DNA from: Halobaculum marinum
GTDB lineage: Archaea > Halobacteriota > Halobacteria > Halobacteriales > Haloferacaceae
Length of the DNA stretch: 64,000 bases
Direction of reading: 5' to 3'
Assembly: GCF_029338555.1 (NCBI RefSeq)
Contig: NZ_CP119989.1
Location: 434,001 to 498,000, forward strand
The translations under genes were made by a program, and so were the position numbers. A model generated the notes under the pieces. The model ran no database searches. It was not told where the DNA came from and saw only the letters and a program-made list of their open reading frames with translations. Below, piece by piece: positions 21,820 through 30,646 of the stretch; within the stretch, counting starts at the first letter, position 1, and each line of letters begins with the position of its first letter.

Positions 21820-23521
21820 CTCCGACGCGTTCGACGACGACGAACGCCGCGGCCGTCACCGCCAGCAGGACGGTGCCCATCGCGGTCGCGGGGCCGAGCC
21901 GACGACCGATGAAGCGCTCGACGGCGACCGGCATCGTGTAGCTGCCGCCACCCTCCGCGAGGATGACCGTGGAGTCGAACTCCCCGATGGAGATGGCGAC
22001 GGCGAAGGCGGCGCCGGCGACGACGCCCGGCCACACAAGCGGCAGTTCCACGTCGAGGATGGTCCGCGCCCGCGAGGCGCCGAGCGCCCGCGCGGACTCG
22101 ACGAGCGCGCGGTCGAGTCTGTCGAGTGGGGGTGCCACGGTTCGCACGACGAACGGGTAGGCGGCGACTGCGTGGGCCGCGACGATGGCGACCGCGCCGG
22201 TGACGGTGAAGCGGTAGCCGAACGCCTCGAACCCGAACACGAGGCCGCGCAAGAGTCCCAGTCCGACGACGATGCCGGACACCGCCAGCGGCGCCATCGA
22301 CAGCGCGTCGACGGCCCACCGCCCGCGGAACCGGCGGGTCGTGAGCACCCCCATCGCGACGCCCATCGGGAGCGCGACGACGAGCGTCGCCGCCGCGAAC
22401 ACGAGCGAGTTGACGATGGCGGGGAACGGCTTCACCTGGAACTCGGCGCCCGTTGCCTGTCGCTCCAGCAGGAAGCGGTAGGCGTCGAGCGTCAGTCGCC
22501 CGTCAACGCTCACGCTGGCGTAGATCATACTCGCGAGCGGCGCGAGGAACACCAGGGCGACGACGACGCCGTAGCCCGCGACCGCGAGTCGCCGACCCAC
22601 CCGCTCGCGCGTCCACGAGTCGGGGACCAGCGGTCGACGGGCGAGCGTCCGCACCCCGCGTCGCTGGGCCGCCTGTCGCCGCTCGTACCGGAGGTACAGC
22701 GCCATCAACGACAGCGACACACCCGTCTCCAGCACCGCCAGCGACGCCGCCCGGCCGTACTCCAGTTGCCGCCGCGCCGAGTAGATGAACACCTCGATGG
22801 TCGCGAACTGCGACCCGCCCAGCGCCAGTGGGATGGCGAAGGAGGCGAACGTGAACACGAACGTCAGCGCCGCGCCCGTGAGCACGGCGGGAAGCAGTTG
22901 CGGGAGCACCACGTCGCGGAACGCCCGGCGGCGCGAGGCCCCCAGCGAGCGGGCCGTCTCGACGGCGCCGGCGTCGACGGACTCCCACGCCGCGGTCACG
23001 ACCCGCGTCACGAGCGGCGCGTTGTAGAAGGCGTGTGCGACGAGGATGGCGCCGAGTGACGGGAGCAGGTCGACCGGGGGGAGACCCAGCGCCGACAGCA
23101 CGGCGTTGAGACTCCCGCTCGCGCCGAAGGTGGCGTAGAAGCCGGCGGCGACGAGCACCGACGGGAGGACGAACGGCACCATCGTCACCGAGCGCAGCGT
23201 CTGCCGGCCGCGAAACTCGAAGCGCGCCAGGATCCACGCGCCCGGCAGTCCCAAGAGGACGCTCAGGACGGTCGAGAGCGCGGCCTGGTAGGCGGTGAAC
23301 CCGAGCACGCGCCCGACGTAGAACTGGTCGCCGAGCACCGACAGGAGGGGGCCGAACGTGAGTCGCCCGTCCTCCACCACCGCGTCGACGAACACCGTCG
23401 CCACGGGGTAGTAGAACAGCACCGCGAGCAGGAGGGCCGTGACCAGCGCCAGCAGGGGGAGCGTGAGGCGTTCGAGCGTCGCGCGCGGACGGGCCGACGC
23501 GGCGGCTCGGGCCTCGCTCAC
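21803..23521 (-). CDS. thiP: ABC transporter permease, thiamine-type (ThiP)
   Basis: A 572-residue double permease with about 12 membrane helices and two EAA loops (ETARSLGASRRRAFRDVVLP in the first half, VESARALGASRARTILDVEL in the second), so one polypeptide supplies both transmembrane halves as in ThiP/FbpB. I choose GTG 23519-23521, which gives a 4-bp GTGA overlap with the thiB stop, over ATG 23557, which would overlap by 40 bp. Cotranscribed with thiB and thiQ. Confidence 0.86.
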   Translation of the reverse strand: MSEARAAASARPRATLERLTLPLLALVTALLLAVLFYYPVATVFVDAVVEDGRLTFGPLLSVLGDQFYVGRVLGFTAYQAALSTVLSVLLGLPGAWILARFEFRGRQTLRSVTMVPFVLPSVLVAAGFYATFGASGSLNAVLSALGLPPVDLLPSLGAILVAHAFYNAPLVTRVVTAAWESVDAGAVETARSLGASRRRAFRDVVLPQLLPAVLTGAALTFVFTFASFAIPLALGGSQFATIEVFIYSARRQLEYGRAASLAVLETGVSLSLMALYLRYERRQAAQRRGVRTLARRPLVPDSWTRERVGRRLAVAGYGVVVALVFLAPLASMIYASVSVDGRLTLDAYRFLLERQATGAEFQVKPFPAIVNSLVFAAATLVVALPMGVAMGVLTTRRFRGRWAVDALSMAPLAVSGIVVGLGLLRGLVFGFEAFGYRFTVTGAVAIVAAHAVAAYPFVVRTVAPPLDRLDRALVESARALGASRARTILDVELPLVWPGVVAGAAFAVAISIGEFDSTVILAEGGGSYTMPVAVERFIGRRLGPATAMGTVLLAVTAAAFVVVERVGGEFRG

Positions 23522-24696
23522 CCGCCGGCGAAGCGCCGCGCCCACTGATCCGTCCATGTGCTGAGATTCGCTTCGAGTTCGTCGTACGTGAAGGTGACCG
23601 GTTCGGCGGGTTCCTTGGCGTACTGCGCGTAGTCCTCGGGGAGCGGCGCGTCAGTGATCGCCGGGAACGCGACGTTGCGCTGGGCGATGCCCGCCTGAAT
23701 CTCGGGCCGGAGCACGAACTCCATGAACCGTCGGGCGAGCCGCGGGGCGTCGCTGGAGGCGAAGCGGGCCATCCCCTCGGGGTTGGCGTACCCCTGGTCG
23801 TTCAGGAAGCGGATCTGGTGTTTCTGGAGGTCCTGTCCCTCGGCGGCGGCGTACACCTGGTCGGTGGAGTAGGAGACGACCATCGGCGCCTCCTCGTTGA
23901 GGTACGCCGAGTAGGAGTCGGACCAACTCCCGAGGACGGTGACGCCGTTGTCCTGGAGGCGACTCCAGTAGTCGAGGAAGCCGTCCTCGCCGAAGGCGTC
24001 GACGGTGTGGAGCATGAACGCCTCCCCCGTCGTCGAGGTGGTCGGGTTCTGCGCGATGAGGTCGCTCGCGTAGTCGCCGGTCGCCAACTCCTCGAACGTC
24101 TCGGGTGCGGCGAACTCGCCGTCGTCCATCGTCGCGTTCCACACCAGCGACACGTACCCCGTGTCGAACGGGACGGCGCGGTTCTGCGGGTCGAACCGGA
24201 GCCCCTCCTTCACGCGGTCGCTCCCCGCCACGTCGCCCGCCTCGGCGAACAGCGACCCCGTGAACTGCCCCTCGCCCTGCTTGGAGTCGGCGTCGATGAG
24301 TTGGCCGGTGTCGAGACCGACGTACACGTCCGCCTCGAAGTCGACGCCCTGCACCGCGCGCTCGATGTAGTAGTTGAGTTCCGAGTCGGGCGTCTGGTAC
24401 ACCAAGGTCGCGTCGTACTCGGCCTCGAACTCCTCTTTCAGCCACGCGCCGGGGCTGGTGGAGGGGGCGTTCACGAACGGCGGGTACGTCGCCACGACGA
24501 GCGTGTCCGCCATCGACTCCGTCGGCGCGCCCGTCGTCGTGCCGGACGTCGTCACCTCGTCGTCGCTCGTCCCGATGGACGGCTCACTCGTCGCGTCGTC
24601 GACCGGTTCGGCCGCACAGCCCGCCAGTCCGGCGACGCCCGCGGCGCCCGCGACCCGGAGGAACTGCCGTCTGGTTCGCCCGTTTGTGTCTGTCAT
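23518..24696 (-). CDS. thiB: Thiamine-type ABC transporter substrate-binding lipoprotein (ThiB)
   Basis: A 392-residue solute-binding protein with a twin-arginine signal (TRRQFLRVAG) and lipobox LAGC (24-27). The mature part matches the ThiB/TbpA pattern: VPFDTGYVSLVWN, QNPTTSTTGEAFMLHTVDAFG, GSWSDSYSAYLNEEAPMVVS and the late YANPEG...FMEFVLRP. Thiamine (or its phosphate) is the best guess; no TPP riboswitch (CUGAGA or its partner motif) is visible in the 98-bp leader gap. ATG 24694-24696 is preferred because it sets the Tat signal at the N-terminus. First gene of the operon, divergent from the AI-2E permease gene. Confidence 0.85.
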   Translation of the reverse strand: MTDTNGRTRRQFLRVAGAAGVAGLAGCAAEPVDDATSEPSIGTSDDEVTTSGTTTGAPTESMADTLVVATYPPFVNAPSTSPGAWLKEEFEAEYDATLVYQTPDSELNYYIERAVQGVDFEADVYVGLDTGQLIDADSKQGEGQFTGSLFAEAGDVAGSDRVKEGLRFDPQNRAVPFDTGYVSLVWNATMDDGEFAAPETFEELATGDYASDLIAQNPTTSTTGEAFMLHTVDAFGEDGFLDYWSRLQDNGVTVLGSWSDSYSAYLNEEAPMVVSYSTDQVYAAAEGQDLQKHQIRFLNDQGYANPEGMARFASSDAPRLARRFMEFVLRPEIQAGIAQRNVAFPAITDAPLPEDYAQYAKEPAEPVTFTYDELEANLSTWTDQWARRFAGG

Positions 24697-24794
24697 TACT
24701 TGGTGGTCACACCCGGGTATAGTTAACGGCGGCGGTCGCCGGTGGCTATCTGACACGGTAAATCGTTTTGTACCAGTAGCCGCCGTATACGGGC

Positions 24795-26054
24795 ATGCAA
24801 CCGAGCCGGCGGACCGCACTCGCGGCGTTGCTCGCCGGCCTCCTCGTCGTCACGGCGGCCGTGTTGGAGAGCGTGCTCTCGACGGTCGTGTTCGCGATCA
24901 CGGTCGCGTACGTGTTGTACCCACTGCGGCAGTGGATCAGCGCACGCGGCTACCCGGACCGCGTCGCCGCAGGCACGGCGACCGTCGCGGGCTTCCTCGG
25001 CGTCGTCGCGCTGGCGGCGCCGCTGTCGTACGTCCTCTACCGGCGGCGGCGCGACCTGCTCGACTTCTTCGCGACGATCCCTGCAGAGATCGTGATCGAC
25101 CTCGGCTCGATGGTGTACGTCGTCGAGACCGACGCGGTGTTCGTCACCGCGCAGACGACGCTGCGGGCGCTCGCCATCTCGCTGGCGGGTGCCGCGCCGG
25201 TGATCGCGTTGAAACTCGTCGTGTTCGGGATCCTCGTGTACGGCCTGCTGTTGAAGCCGCGGGCGCCGCGCGTGGCGCTGCTGCGACTGTGCCCGGGCGA
25301 GTACCACGACGTCCTACTGGCGCTCCACCGCCGGACGGCCTCGACGCTGCGTGCGATCTACGTGCTCCAGGGGGCGACCGCGGTCGGCACGTTCGTCGTC
25401 GCACTCGCCACCTTCGCGGCGCTGGGCTACCAGTCGCCGTTCGCGCTCGCGGTCGTCGCGGGCGTCCTCCAGTTCGTCCCGGTGCTCGGCCCGAGCGTCG
25501 TCGTCGTCGTGCTGGCGGTCGTTGACCTCGTCGCCGGCGACACCTTCCGGGCGATGATCGTCTTCGTCGTCGGCCTGATCCTCATCGGCTTCGTCCCGGA
25601 CGCGGTGATCAGGCCGCGCCTCGCCGGCGGCGCGACCGACCTCCCCGTCTCGGTGTACTTCGTCGGCTTCGTCGGCGGCCTGCTCACGCTCGGGGCCATC
25701 GGCTTCGTCGTCGGGCCGCTCGTCGTCGCGCTGCTCGCGGAGACAGTGAGCCTCCTCTCACAGAACGGCGTCACCACCCAACAGCAGTTGCTCGGCTCGG
25801 TCTCCACCGCGACTCGGGGGTCGCGGTCCGGCGGCGGCGACGGTGCCGGCGGGTTCCCGAGCGGTGGCGACGCCGACCACGTCGTCGACGGCGGAGCCTC
25901 GGCGGGCGGTGCGGGTGACGGGGGTGACGGGGGTGGCGCGGGTGATTCGGCCGAGACGGGCGACGACGACGGCGCCGGCACCGACGGCGACGAAGACGAC
26001 GGTGACGCGGGTGGCGGCGCCGGGTCGGGGACGGCGGACGACCCTACTCGCTGA
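24795..26054 (+). CDS. AI-2E family transporter (PerM-like)
   Basis: A 419-residue membrane protein with seven or eight helices and the family's long central loop; GFVPDAVIRPRLAGG (about 270-285) corresponds to the conserved D-x-x-x-x-P region. Members transport autoinducer-2 or ions or remain unassigned. The C-terminal 80 residues (about 335-419) are an extreme Gly/Asp/Ala-rich low-complexity tail, probably cytoplasmic and disordered. The 3' end overlaps the convergent rhodanese gene by 11 bp. It is divergent from thiB, with only 98 bp between the starts. Confidence 0.82.
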   Translation: MQPSRRTALAALLAGLLVVTAAVLESVLSTVVFAITVAYVLYPLRQWISARGYPDRVAAGTATVAGFLGVVALAAPLSYVLYRRRRDLLDFFATIPAEIVIDLGSMVYVVETDAVFVTAQTTLRALAISLAGAAPVIALKLVVFGILVYGLLLKPRAPRVALLRLCPGEYHDVLLALHRRTASTLRAIYVLQGATAVGTFVVALATFAALGYQSPFALAVVAGVLQFVPVLGPSVVVVVLAVVDLVAGDTFRAMIVFVVGLILIGFVPDAVIRPRLAGGATDLPVSVYFVGFVGGLLTLGAIGFVVGPLVVALLAETVSLLSQNGVTTQQQLLGSVSTATRGSRSGGGDGAGGFPSGGDADHVVDGGASAGGAGDGGDGGGAGDSAETGDDDGAGTDGDEDDGDAGGGAGSGTADDPTR

Positions 26055-26826
26055 CGGTCGCCCCGTCGCGTGCCTCCCACTCGGTGAGGCTCCCCTCGTA
26101 GAACAGCACGTCCTCGTAGCCGAGGTGTCGGAGCACGAGGTACGTGTGGCTGATCCGACGCGCGGTGTTGCAGTACAACAGCACCTCCCGGTCGGGGGTG
26201 ATCCCCGCGTCCGCGAGGATCGACGCAACCTCCTCGCGGGGTTTCAGCCCGCGGGTGTCGGCGTCGACCAGTTCCAGCCAGTCCACCTGGACCGCGCCGG
26301 GGAGGTGGCCCGCGGCGTATTCCTCGGGGTCGCGCGTGTCGACGATCACGGTGTCACTGTGGAGCCGCTCTTCGACGCCGGCGAAGTCCACGAGTGGCGA
26401 GCGCCGCGGCTCGCCCGGTTCGTACGTCGTCGGCTCGGTGTCGGGCGCGCCGCGCTCGGTCGGGCGCTCGCGACTCCACGCGCTGTAGTCGCCGTCGAGC
26501 ACGTGCAGCTTCGCGGGGTCGTGCCCGTACAACTCGGCGGTGACGAGGAAGCGCGCGGCGAACACGCCGTGTTCGTCGTCGTAGGCGACGAGTTCGTCGT
26601 CGGTGCCGACGCCCGCGGTCGACAGCAGGTCGCGCCAGCGGTCGACGCCGGGGAGCATCCCCTCGTCGCCCGCGTCCGAGCGGAACTCGTCGAACGGCAC
26701 CGAGACGGCGCCCGGGAGGTGGCCAATGCCGTCGTACTCCCACGCGTCGCGGACGTCGACGACGCGGACGTCGGAGTCGTCGAGGCGCTCGGCCACCCAC
26801 CCGGCCGAGACGAACGTGTCGCTCAT
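26044..26826 (-). CDS. Rhodanese-type sulfurtransferase (two domains)
   Basis: A 260-residue thiosulfate or mercaptopyruvate sulfurtransferase with two rhodanese domains (about 1-125 and 145-260). The C-terminal active-site loop begins at Cys219 (YCNTARRISH). The N-terminal domain has AYDDEHG instead of a Cys loop and is structural, as usual. ATG 26824-26826. It is divergent from a second sulfurtransferase gene (27079); the 252 bp between them hold a 16-bp direct repeat. It overlaps the AI-2E gene by 11 bp at the 3' end. Confidence 0.9.
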   Translation of the reverse strand: MSDTFVSAGWVAERLDDSDVRVVDVRDAWEYDGIGHLPGAVSVPFDEFRSDAGDEGMLPGVDRWRDLLSTAGVGTDDELVAYDDEHGVFAARFLVTAELYGHDPAKLHVLDGDYSAWSRERPTERGAPDTEPTTYEPGEPRRSPLVDFAGVEERLHSDTVIVDTRDPEEYAAGHLPGAVQVDWLELVDADTRGLKPREEVASILADAGITPDREVLLYCNTARRISHTYLVLRHLGYEDVLFYEGSLTEWEARDGATVSE

Positions 26827-26894
26827 ACCTCCGGTTCGAGGGGAGCGGGGAAAAGCCCGGTCGAGCCGGCGAGGACGGCGGCGCGTCCGCGAAC

Positions 26895-26910
26895 GTGGCA
26901 ACATGATCCG
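26895..26910 (+). repeat. 16-bp direct repeat, copy 1 (between sulfurtransferase genes)
   Basis: GTGGCAACATGATCCG, identical to 26990-27005. Copy 1 ends 68 bp upstream of the leftward rhodanese ATG. Probable regulator-binding site. Confidence 0.55.
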
Positions 26911-26989
26911 GATCCGGGCCGTCGGTGCCTCGCCCCCTCGCCGACGTGTCGCCGCCGGGAGAGCCGCGGCGCTCGGGCGACCCAAACCG

Positions 26990-27005
26990 GTGGCAACATG
27001 ATCCG
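26990..27005 (+). repeat. 16-bp direct repeat, copy 2 (between sulfurtransferase genes)
   Basis: GTGGCAACATGATCCG, identical to copy 1, 95 bp apart. Copy 2 ends 73 bp upstream of the rightward sulfurtransferase ATG at 27079. The TATA-like GTTATACGG of that gene lies at about 27045-27053. Confidence 0.55.
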
Positions 27006-27078
27006 CTTCGGGGGACGAACGGCCGGCTCTGCCGCGGCTGGCGGAGTTATACGGCGAGCGCACGTACAGTCTTCCGCA

Positions 27079-27948
27079 ATGACAGACTACGCGAAGGACG
27101 TGCTCGTCGACGCCGACTGGGTGGAAGCCCACCTCGACGAGTTCCAGTCCGACGACCCGGCGTACCGACTGGTCGAAGTCGACGTGGACACCGAGGCGTA
27201 CGACTCCGGCCACGCGCCCGGCGCCATCGGCTTCAACTGGGAGACCGACCTCCAGGACCAGACGCAGCGCGACGTGCTCACGAAGGCGGACTTCGAAGCG
27301 CTCAACGCCGAGCACGGCATCGCGAACGACTCGACGGTCGTCCTCTACGGCGACAACTCGAACTGGTTCGCGGCGTACACCTACTGGCAGTACAAGTACT
27401 ACGGCCACGACGACGTGAAACTGCTCGACGGCGGTCGCGAGTACTGGATCGAGAACGACTACCCGACCACCGAGGAGGAGCCCTCGTTCCCCGCGACCGA
27501 GTACACGGCGTCCGACCCCGACGAGTCCATCCGCGCGTACCGCGGCGACGTCGAGGACGCCATCGACGCGGGCGTCCCGCTCGTCGACGTGCGCTCGCCC
27601 GAGGAGTACAGCGGCGAGATTCTCGCCCCGCCGGGCCTGCAGGAGACCGCCCAGCGCGGCGGCCACATCCCCGGCGCCCGCAACATCTCGTGGGCATCGG
27701 TCACCAACGACGACGGGACGTTCAAGACGAAAGACGAGCTCGAAGACCTCTACAGCGACGTGCTCGCGGCGGGCGACGACGAGATCGTCGCCTACTGCCG
27801 CATCGGCGAGCGCTCCTCGGTCGCGTGGTTCGCGCTCCACGAACTCGTCGGCGCCGACCAGACCGTCAACTACGACGGCTCGTGGACCGAGTGGGGCAAC
27901 CTCGTCCGCGCGCCGATCGTGAAGGGGAGCGAACCCGGCGGCGAGTAA
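27079..27948 (+). CDS. Thiosulfate sulfurtransferase
   Basis: A 289-residue two-domain rhodanese. The C-terminal active loop is CRIGERSS from Cys240, the classic CRxGxR(T/S) of thiosulfate sulfurtransferases. The N-terminal loop YGDNSNW lacks Cys. The protein is strongly acidic and cytosolic. ATG 27079 lies about 30 bp after a TATA-like motif. Divergent partner of the sulfurtransferase at 26044; both probably handle sulfane sulfur or cyanide. Downstream, the gene faces the duplicated SpoIIM 3' end. Confidence 0.92.
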   Translation: MTDYAKDVLVDADWVEAHLDEFQSDDPAYRLVEVDVDTEAYDSGHAPGAIGFNWETDLQDQTQRDVLTKADFEALNAEHGIANDSTVVLYGDNSNWFAAYTYWQYKYYGHDDVKLLDGGREYWIENDYPTTEEEPSFPATEYTASDPDESIRAYRGDVEDAIDAGVPLVDVRSPEEYSGEILAPPGLQETAQRGGHIPGARNISWASVTNDDGTFKTKDELEDLYSDVLAAGDDEIVAYCRIGERSSVAWFALHELVGADQTVNYDGSWTEWGNLVRAPIVKGSEPGGE

Positions 27949-28023
27949 GGCGAGTCAGCGCGGGGCGAGGACTCGACCGGTGCCGGACCGACCACGCCGA
28001 GACTCCCGGTTTTCGACCTCGTT

Positions 28024-28152
28024 ACCCGCCCAGCACGGCCGCCGCGATCCGCGGCGTGAGGAACGCCTCGATGGCCGCCGCGACGACCAGCAAGAGTCCG
28101 ATCCCGACGAGCACCCACGCCGCCCGCTCCAGTTCGCCGGCGACCGTCTCGG
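28024..28152 (-). repeat. 129-bp direct repeat, left copy (candidate attachment site)
   Basis: Matches 30985-31113 with six mismatches in 129 bases and no gaps; the similarity stops abruptly on both sides. Both copies have the same orientation and correspond to the 3' end of the SpoIIM-like gene. They bound a lower-GC segment, as expected if an element inserted at the gene end and restored it. Confidence 0.75.
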
Positions 28153-28189
28153 GATTTGCTCGTCGTCTCGGTCTGGATAGGTGACTTCT

Positions 28190-28208
28190 CGAGCGGTGGT
28201 ACCGCTCG
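28190..28208. repeat. Hairpin CGAGCGGT/ACCGCTCG at the island's left edge
   Basis: A perfect 8-bp stem with a 3-base loop. A second stem, CTGCGTC/GACGCAG (28240-28255), follows 32 bp later and is succeeded by TCTTTC. They lie between the truncated SpoIIM copy and the island's first gene. They may be terminators for the leftward or rightward transcript. Confidence 0.45.
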
Positions 28209-28432
28209 GCTCTCGTGTCGTCGACGGGATGTGAACTACCTGCGTCGTGACGCAGTCTTTCACACCTGACTTCCTCGAATCGGCCGAGAGTAGGAGTACC
28301 GCGGTCGCTACTCCAGAGCGATTCGATGGGCGACTCTACCGTGTGACTCTCCGACAAATATGTAACACTCATTTAACTATCAAAGCTCAAATCCACGGAA
28401 CACTTTTGATAATTGACCCTCTCGCTTCGCCA

Positions 28433-29878
28433 ATGAGTCAAATTAGTCGTAGAACGGCGCTACAAGCTACCGGTGCCCTTCTTTTTTCGGCGGCTGTACA
28501 TCCTACGCTGGCGACGGCGGACGGCCACTCACACACCGACTGGACGTCGTTTGGCGGAAACGGTGGAAACACGGGCTACAATCCAGAAGCTCGTGTACCA
28601 AAGCAGAACGTCGGCGCACGCTGGCGATACGATATGCTACCTGGGTTCCCGTCGGGCCCAGCAGTCGTTGATGGAACGGTATATTTCACTTCTGCACAGG
28701 GAGAGGTGTTCGCTGTTGAGGTGGCGACTGGCGAACGGAAGTGGCGGACCAGCCTTGATGAGCCGCTGGGTGATATCCCCGATGACATACCGACACCGTG
28801 TGTCGCCTCTGGGTCAGTCTTTGTCGGATCAAAAAACGGGAAGCTCTACTCCCTCAACGCCGTGACAGGCAACAGAAACTGGAGCATCTCCACCAGTAGT
28901 GAAATTACCACACCGGTTGGCGAATCGAACGGTCGGGTGTATTTCATAGACGACGGAGTCAACGCAGTTGATGCCGAATCCGGTGATGAACTGTGGCGCT
29001 TCGACGACGAGTTCTTTTTCGAATCTGGGCTTGGAATCGTCGATGGGACGGTCTATGCTGGGAGTAGCGGGGGAACCATGTACGCCCTAGACGGGGCTGA
29101 CGGTTCTGTCGTCTGGACTACTGATCTCGGCGGCGAAGTTCGGGCCCCACCAGCAGTCACCGACGAGGCGGTCTACGTGGGTACTGAAAACGGGAACTTC
29201 TTCGCGCTCTCCCGTGCAGACGGCGCTCCCGAATGGACGACCGAACTGAACCAGGACGTCATCACGTCGCCCGCAGTGTCAGACGAGCGGGTGTTTATCG
29301 GGGGGGAAGGCCAGTCCGACTTCTATGCGCTCGACCGTGCGAGCGGGTCGGTCGAGTGGACAGCCTTCATCTCTGAAGAGGAAGCGAGTGTGCGAGCGTC
29401 ACCGGCCGTAGCTGATGGGGTGGTGTTCATTACGCACGGTGACCTGCGGGCGATAGACGCCGAGACGGGTGAAGACCTCTGGCGATATCCGCGTGGTGAT
29501 TTTATCAGCTCACCGCCCGCCATCGTGGATGGTGTAATTGTCGTCGGTAATTGGGATCACAGCTTGTACGCTATCTCCAGCGATACATTCGAACCGAAGA
29601 CACCCACTGCTACTGATACAGAGACGGTTACTGCGACCGAGACAGAGACTGCGGTCTCAGACGAGACCAGTACGTCCACGAACCAAAACGATATGCAAAC
29701 AGAACAGACTCCAATCGAAGCAACTGGGACCACGACGGAGGAGCCAGTCAACCGTGGATTCATCACGAACGGTGAGGAGGGACAACTCGACGCACTGAGC
29801 GACCCCTACGTACTGACGATCGGTGGGTTCGCGCTCTCCGTCGCTGGCGTCCTTCACTCAATGATCGGAGGTCAGTAA
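28433..29878 (+). CDS. Tat-exported PQQ-type beta-propeller protein with C-terminal membrane anchor
   Basis: A 481-residue protein. The start MSQISRRTALQATG is a twin-arginine signal (28433 chosen; an upstream frame to 28247 would bury it). Residues about 40-400 form eight blades of the PQQ/PQQ-like repeat, each ending Gly-x-x-x-Trp (for example VATGERKW, ADGSVVWTT, ETGEDLW). A Thr/Glu/Ser-rich linker follows, then a hydrophobic helix (about 458-478) that would hold it to the membrane. No PQQ cofactor motif is visible. It is probably a surface scaffold or sensor. The start of the neighbouring PH-domain gene is two bases after the stop. Confidence 0.82.
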   Translation: MSQISRRTALQATGALLFSAAVHPTLATADGHSHTDWTSFGGNGGNTGYNPEARVPKQNVGARWRYDMLPGFPSGPAVVDGTVYFTSAQGEVFAVEVATGERKWRTSLDEPLGDIPDDIPTPCVASGSVFVGSKNGKLYSLNAVTGNRNWSISTSSEITTPVGESNGRVYFIDDGVNAVDAESGDELWRFDDEFFFESGLGIVDGTVYAGSSGGTMYALDGADGSVVWTTDLGGEVRAPPAVTDEAVYVGTENGNFFALSRADGAPEWTTELNQDVITSPAVSDERVFIGGEGQSDFYALDRASGSVEWTAFISEEEASVRASPAVADGVVFITHGDLRAIDAETGEDLWRYPRGDFISSPPAIVDGVIVVGNWDHSLYAISSDTFEPKTPTATDTETVTATETETAVSDETSTSTNQNDMQTEQTPIEATGTTTEEPVNRGFITNGEEGQLDALSDPYVLTIGGFALSVAGVLHSMIGGQ

Positions 29879-29879
29879 A

Positions 29880-30518
29880 ATGGCCCGAGGGAAACCAGCT
29901 GTCTGGAGTACGATCCTCGGCTTACCGTTCATCGTCGCTGGAGTCTACGTCTATGTGGGTGGACTTGAGGTGCCGCCGCTTGTTGGCCTTCCGTTCGCCG
30001 TATTTGGAGGCTTCATCGTCGTCATGGGGTTCTATATCCACTTCGTAGCAGCACCAGAGTCGCCGACGATGCGGGACGATGAGCACATCGTCGACAAGCG
30101 TCATCCGACACAACGAGTTGCGTTGGTGAAGATCTGCCTCGGTCTTCCACTGCTCGCGGCGACCGTGTACCTCATGTTCTTCTCGCAAGTCCCATACGTC
30201 TACCCGACAGTGACCCTGCTCGTCGGCCTGTATTTCTTCTCCAAAGGCCTGGAGGTGTACTGGTCGAACAGCCTCACCACTTACTACCTGACCAATCGAC
30301 GGATGATTCGTGAGTACCGTCTTATCTCTCTCATTCGTCAGGAACTACCGCTGGATAAAGTGCGCGGCGTCGAGGAACGCAAATCAGTGACCGAGGCGCT
30401 CGTCGGCCTTGGAAATGTGAAGGTGGCAAGCGGTGGGGGAGGCGGCTCGCTTAAGATCGTCATGCGAAACATGGAGCAGTCGACGAAGTTCGCCGATCAG
30501 ATCCGCGAGTACGTCTAG
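29880..30518 (+). CDS. PH-domain (bPH2/YdbS-like) membrane protein
   Basis: A 212-residue protein with two pairs of membrane helices (about 9-60 and 84-120) and a C-terminal bacterial-type PH domain (about 125-212). The strand NSLTTYYLTNRRMIREYRLI and the tail ELPLDKVRGVEERKSVTEAL are the YdbS/DUF304 pattern, and a Gly-rich turn (GGGGGS) lies in the barrel. ATG 29880 follows the propeller stop by one base, so the two are translationally coupled. A joint surface-complex function is inferred. Confidence 0.78.
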   Translation: MARGKPAVWSTILGLPFIVAGVYVYVGGLEVPPLVGLPFAVFGGFIVVMGFYIHFVAAPESPTMRDDEHIVDKRHPTQRVALVKICLGLPLLAATVYLMFFSQVPYVYPTVTLLVGLYFFSKGLEVYWSNSLTTYYLTNRRMIREYRLISLIRQELPLDKVRGVEERKSVTEALVGLGNVKVASGGGGGSLKIVMRNMEQSTKFADQIREYV

Positions 30519-30646
30519 CGGTAGAGGAATACGTCGCGGAACTCGTCGACTATCGAGCCAACTACGAACGAACACTTTCGCGTCTGACTCGAATCGTTGT
30601 CTTCGGTCCGTTACCAGCCGCATTACTACTCGAACGCCGCAGTGCT

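Larger units (their letters stand above)
28022..28372 (-). pseudogene. Truncated duplicate of the SpoIIM-like gene 3' end
   Basis: The last about 45 codons (28022-28156) encode the same C-terminus as the intact SpoIIM-like gene at 30983, differing at a few conservative residues (for example LLVVAA versus LLVVAS). Upstream of 28156 the frame continues to 28372 as unrelated, non-hydrophobic sequence. No upstream part of the parent gene is present, so this is a fragment created by duplication, not a gene. Confidence 0.75.

Noticed and set aside
24697-24794. TPP riboswitch in the thiB leader
   Set aside because: Neither the conserved CUGAGA nor the second thi-box motif is present in the 98-bp gap on the minus strand.
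28247-28432. Longer N-terminus for the propeller protein from 28247
   Set aside because: It would place about 62 residues ahead of an intact twin-arginine signal and cross the AT-rich promoter segment.
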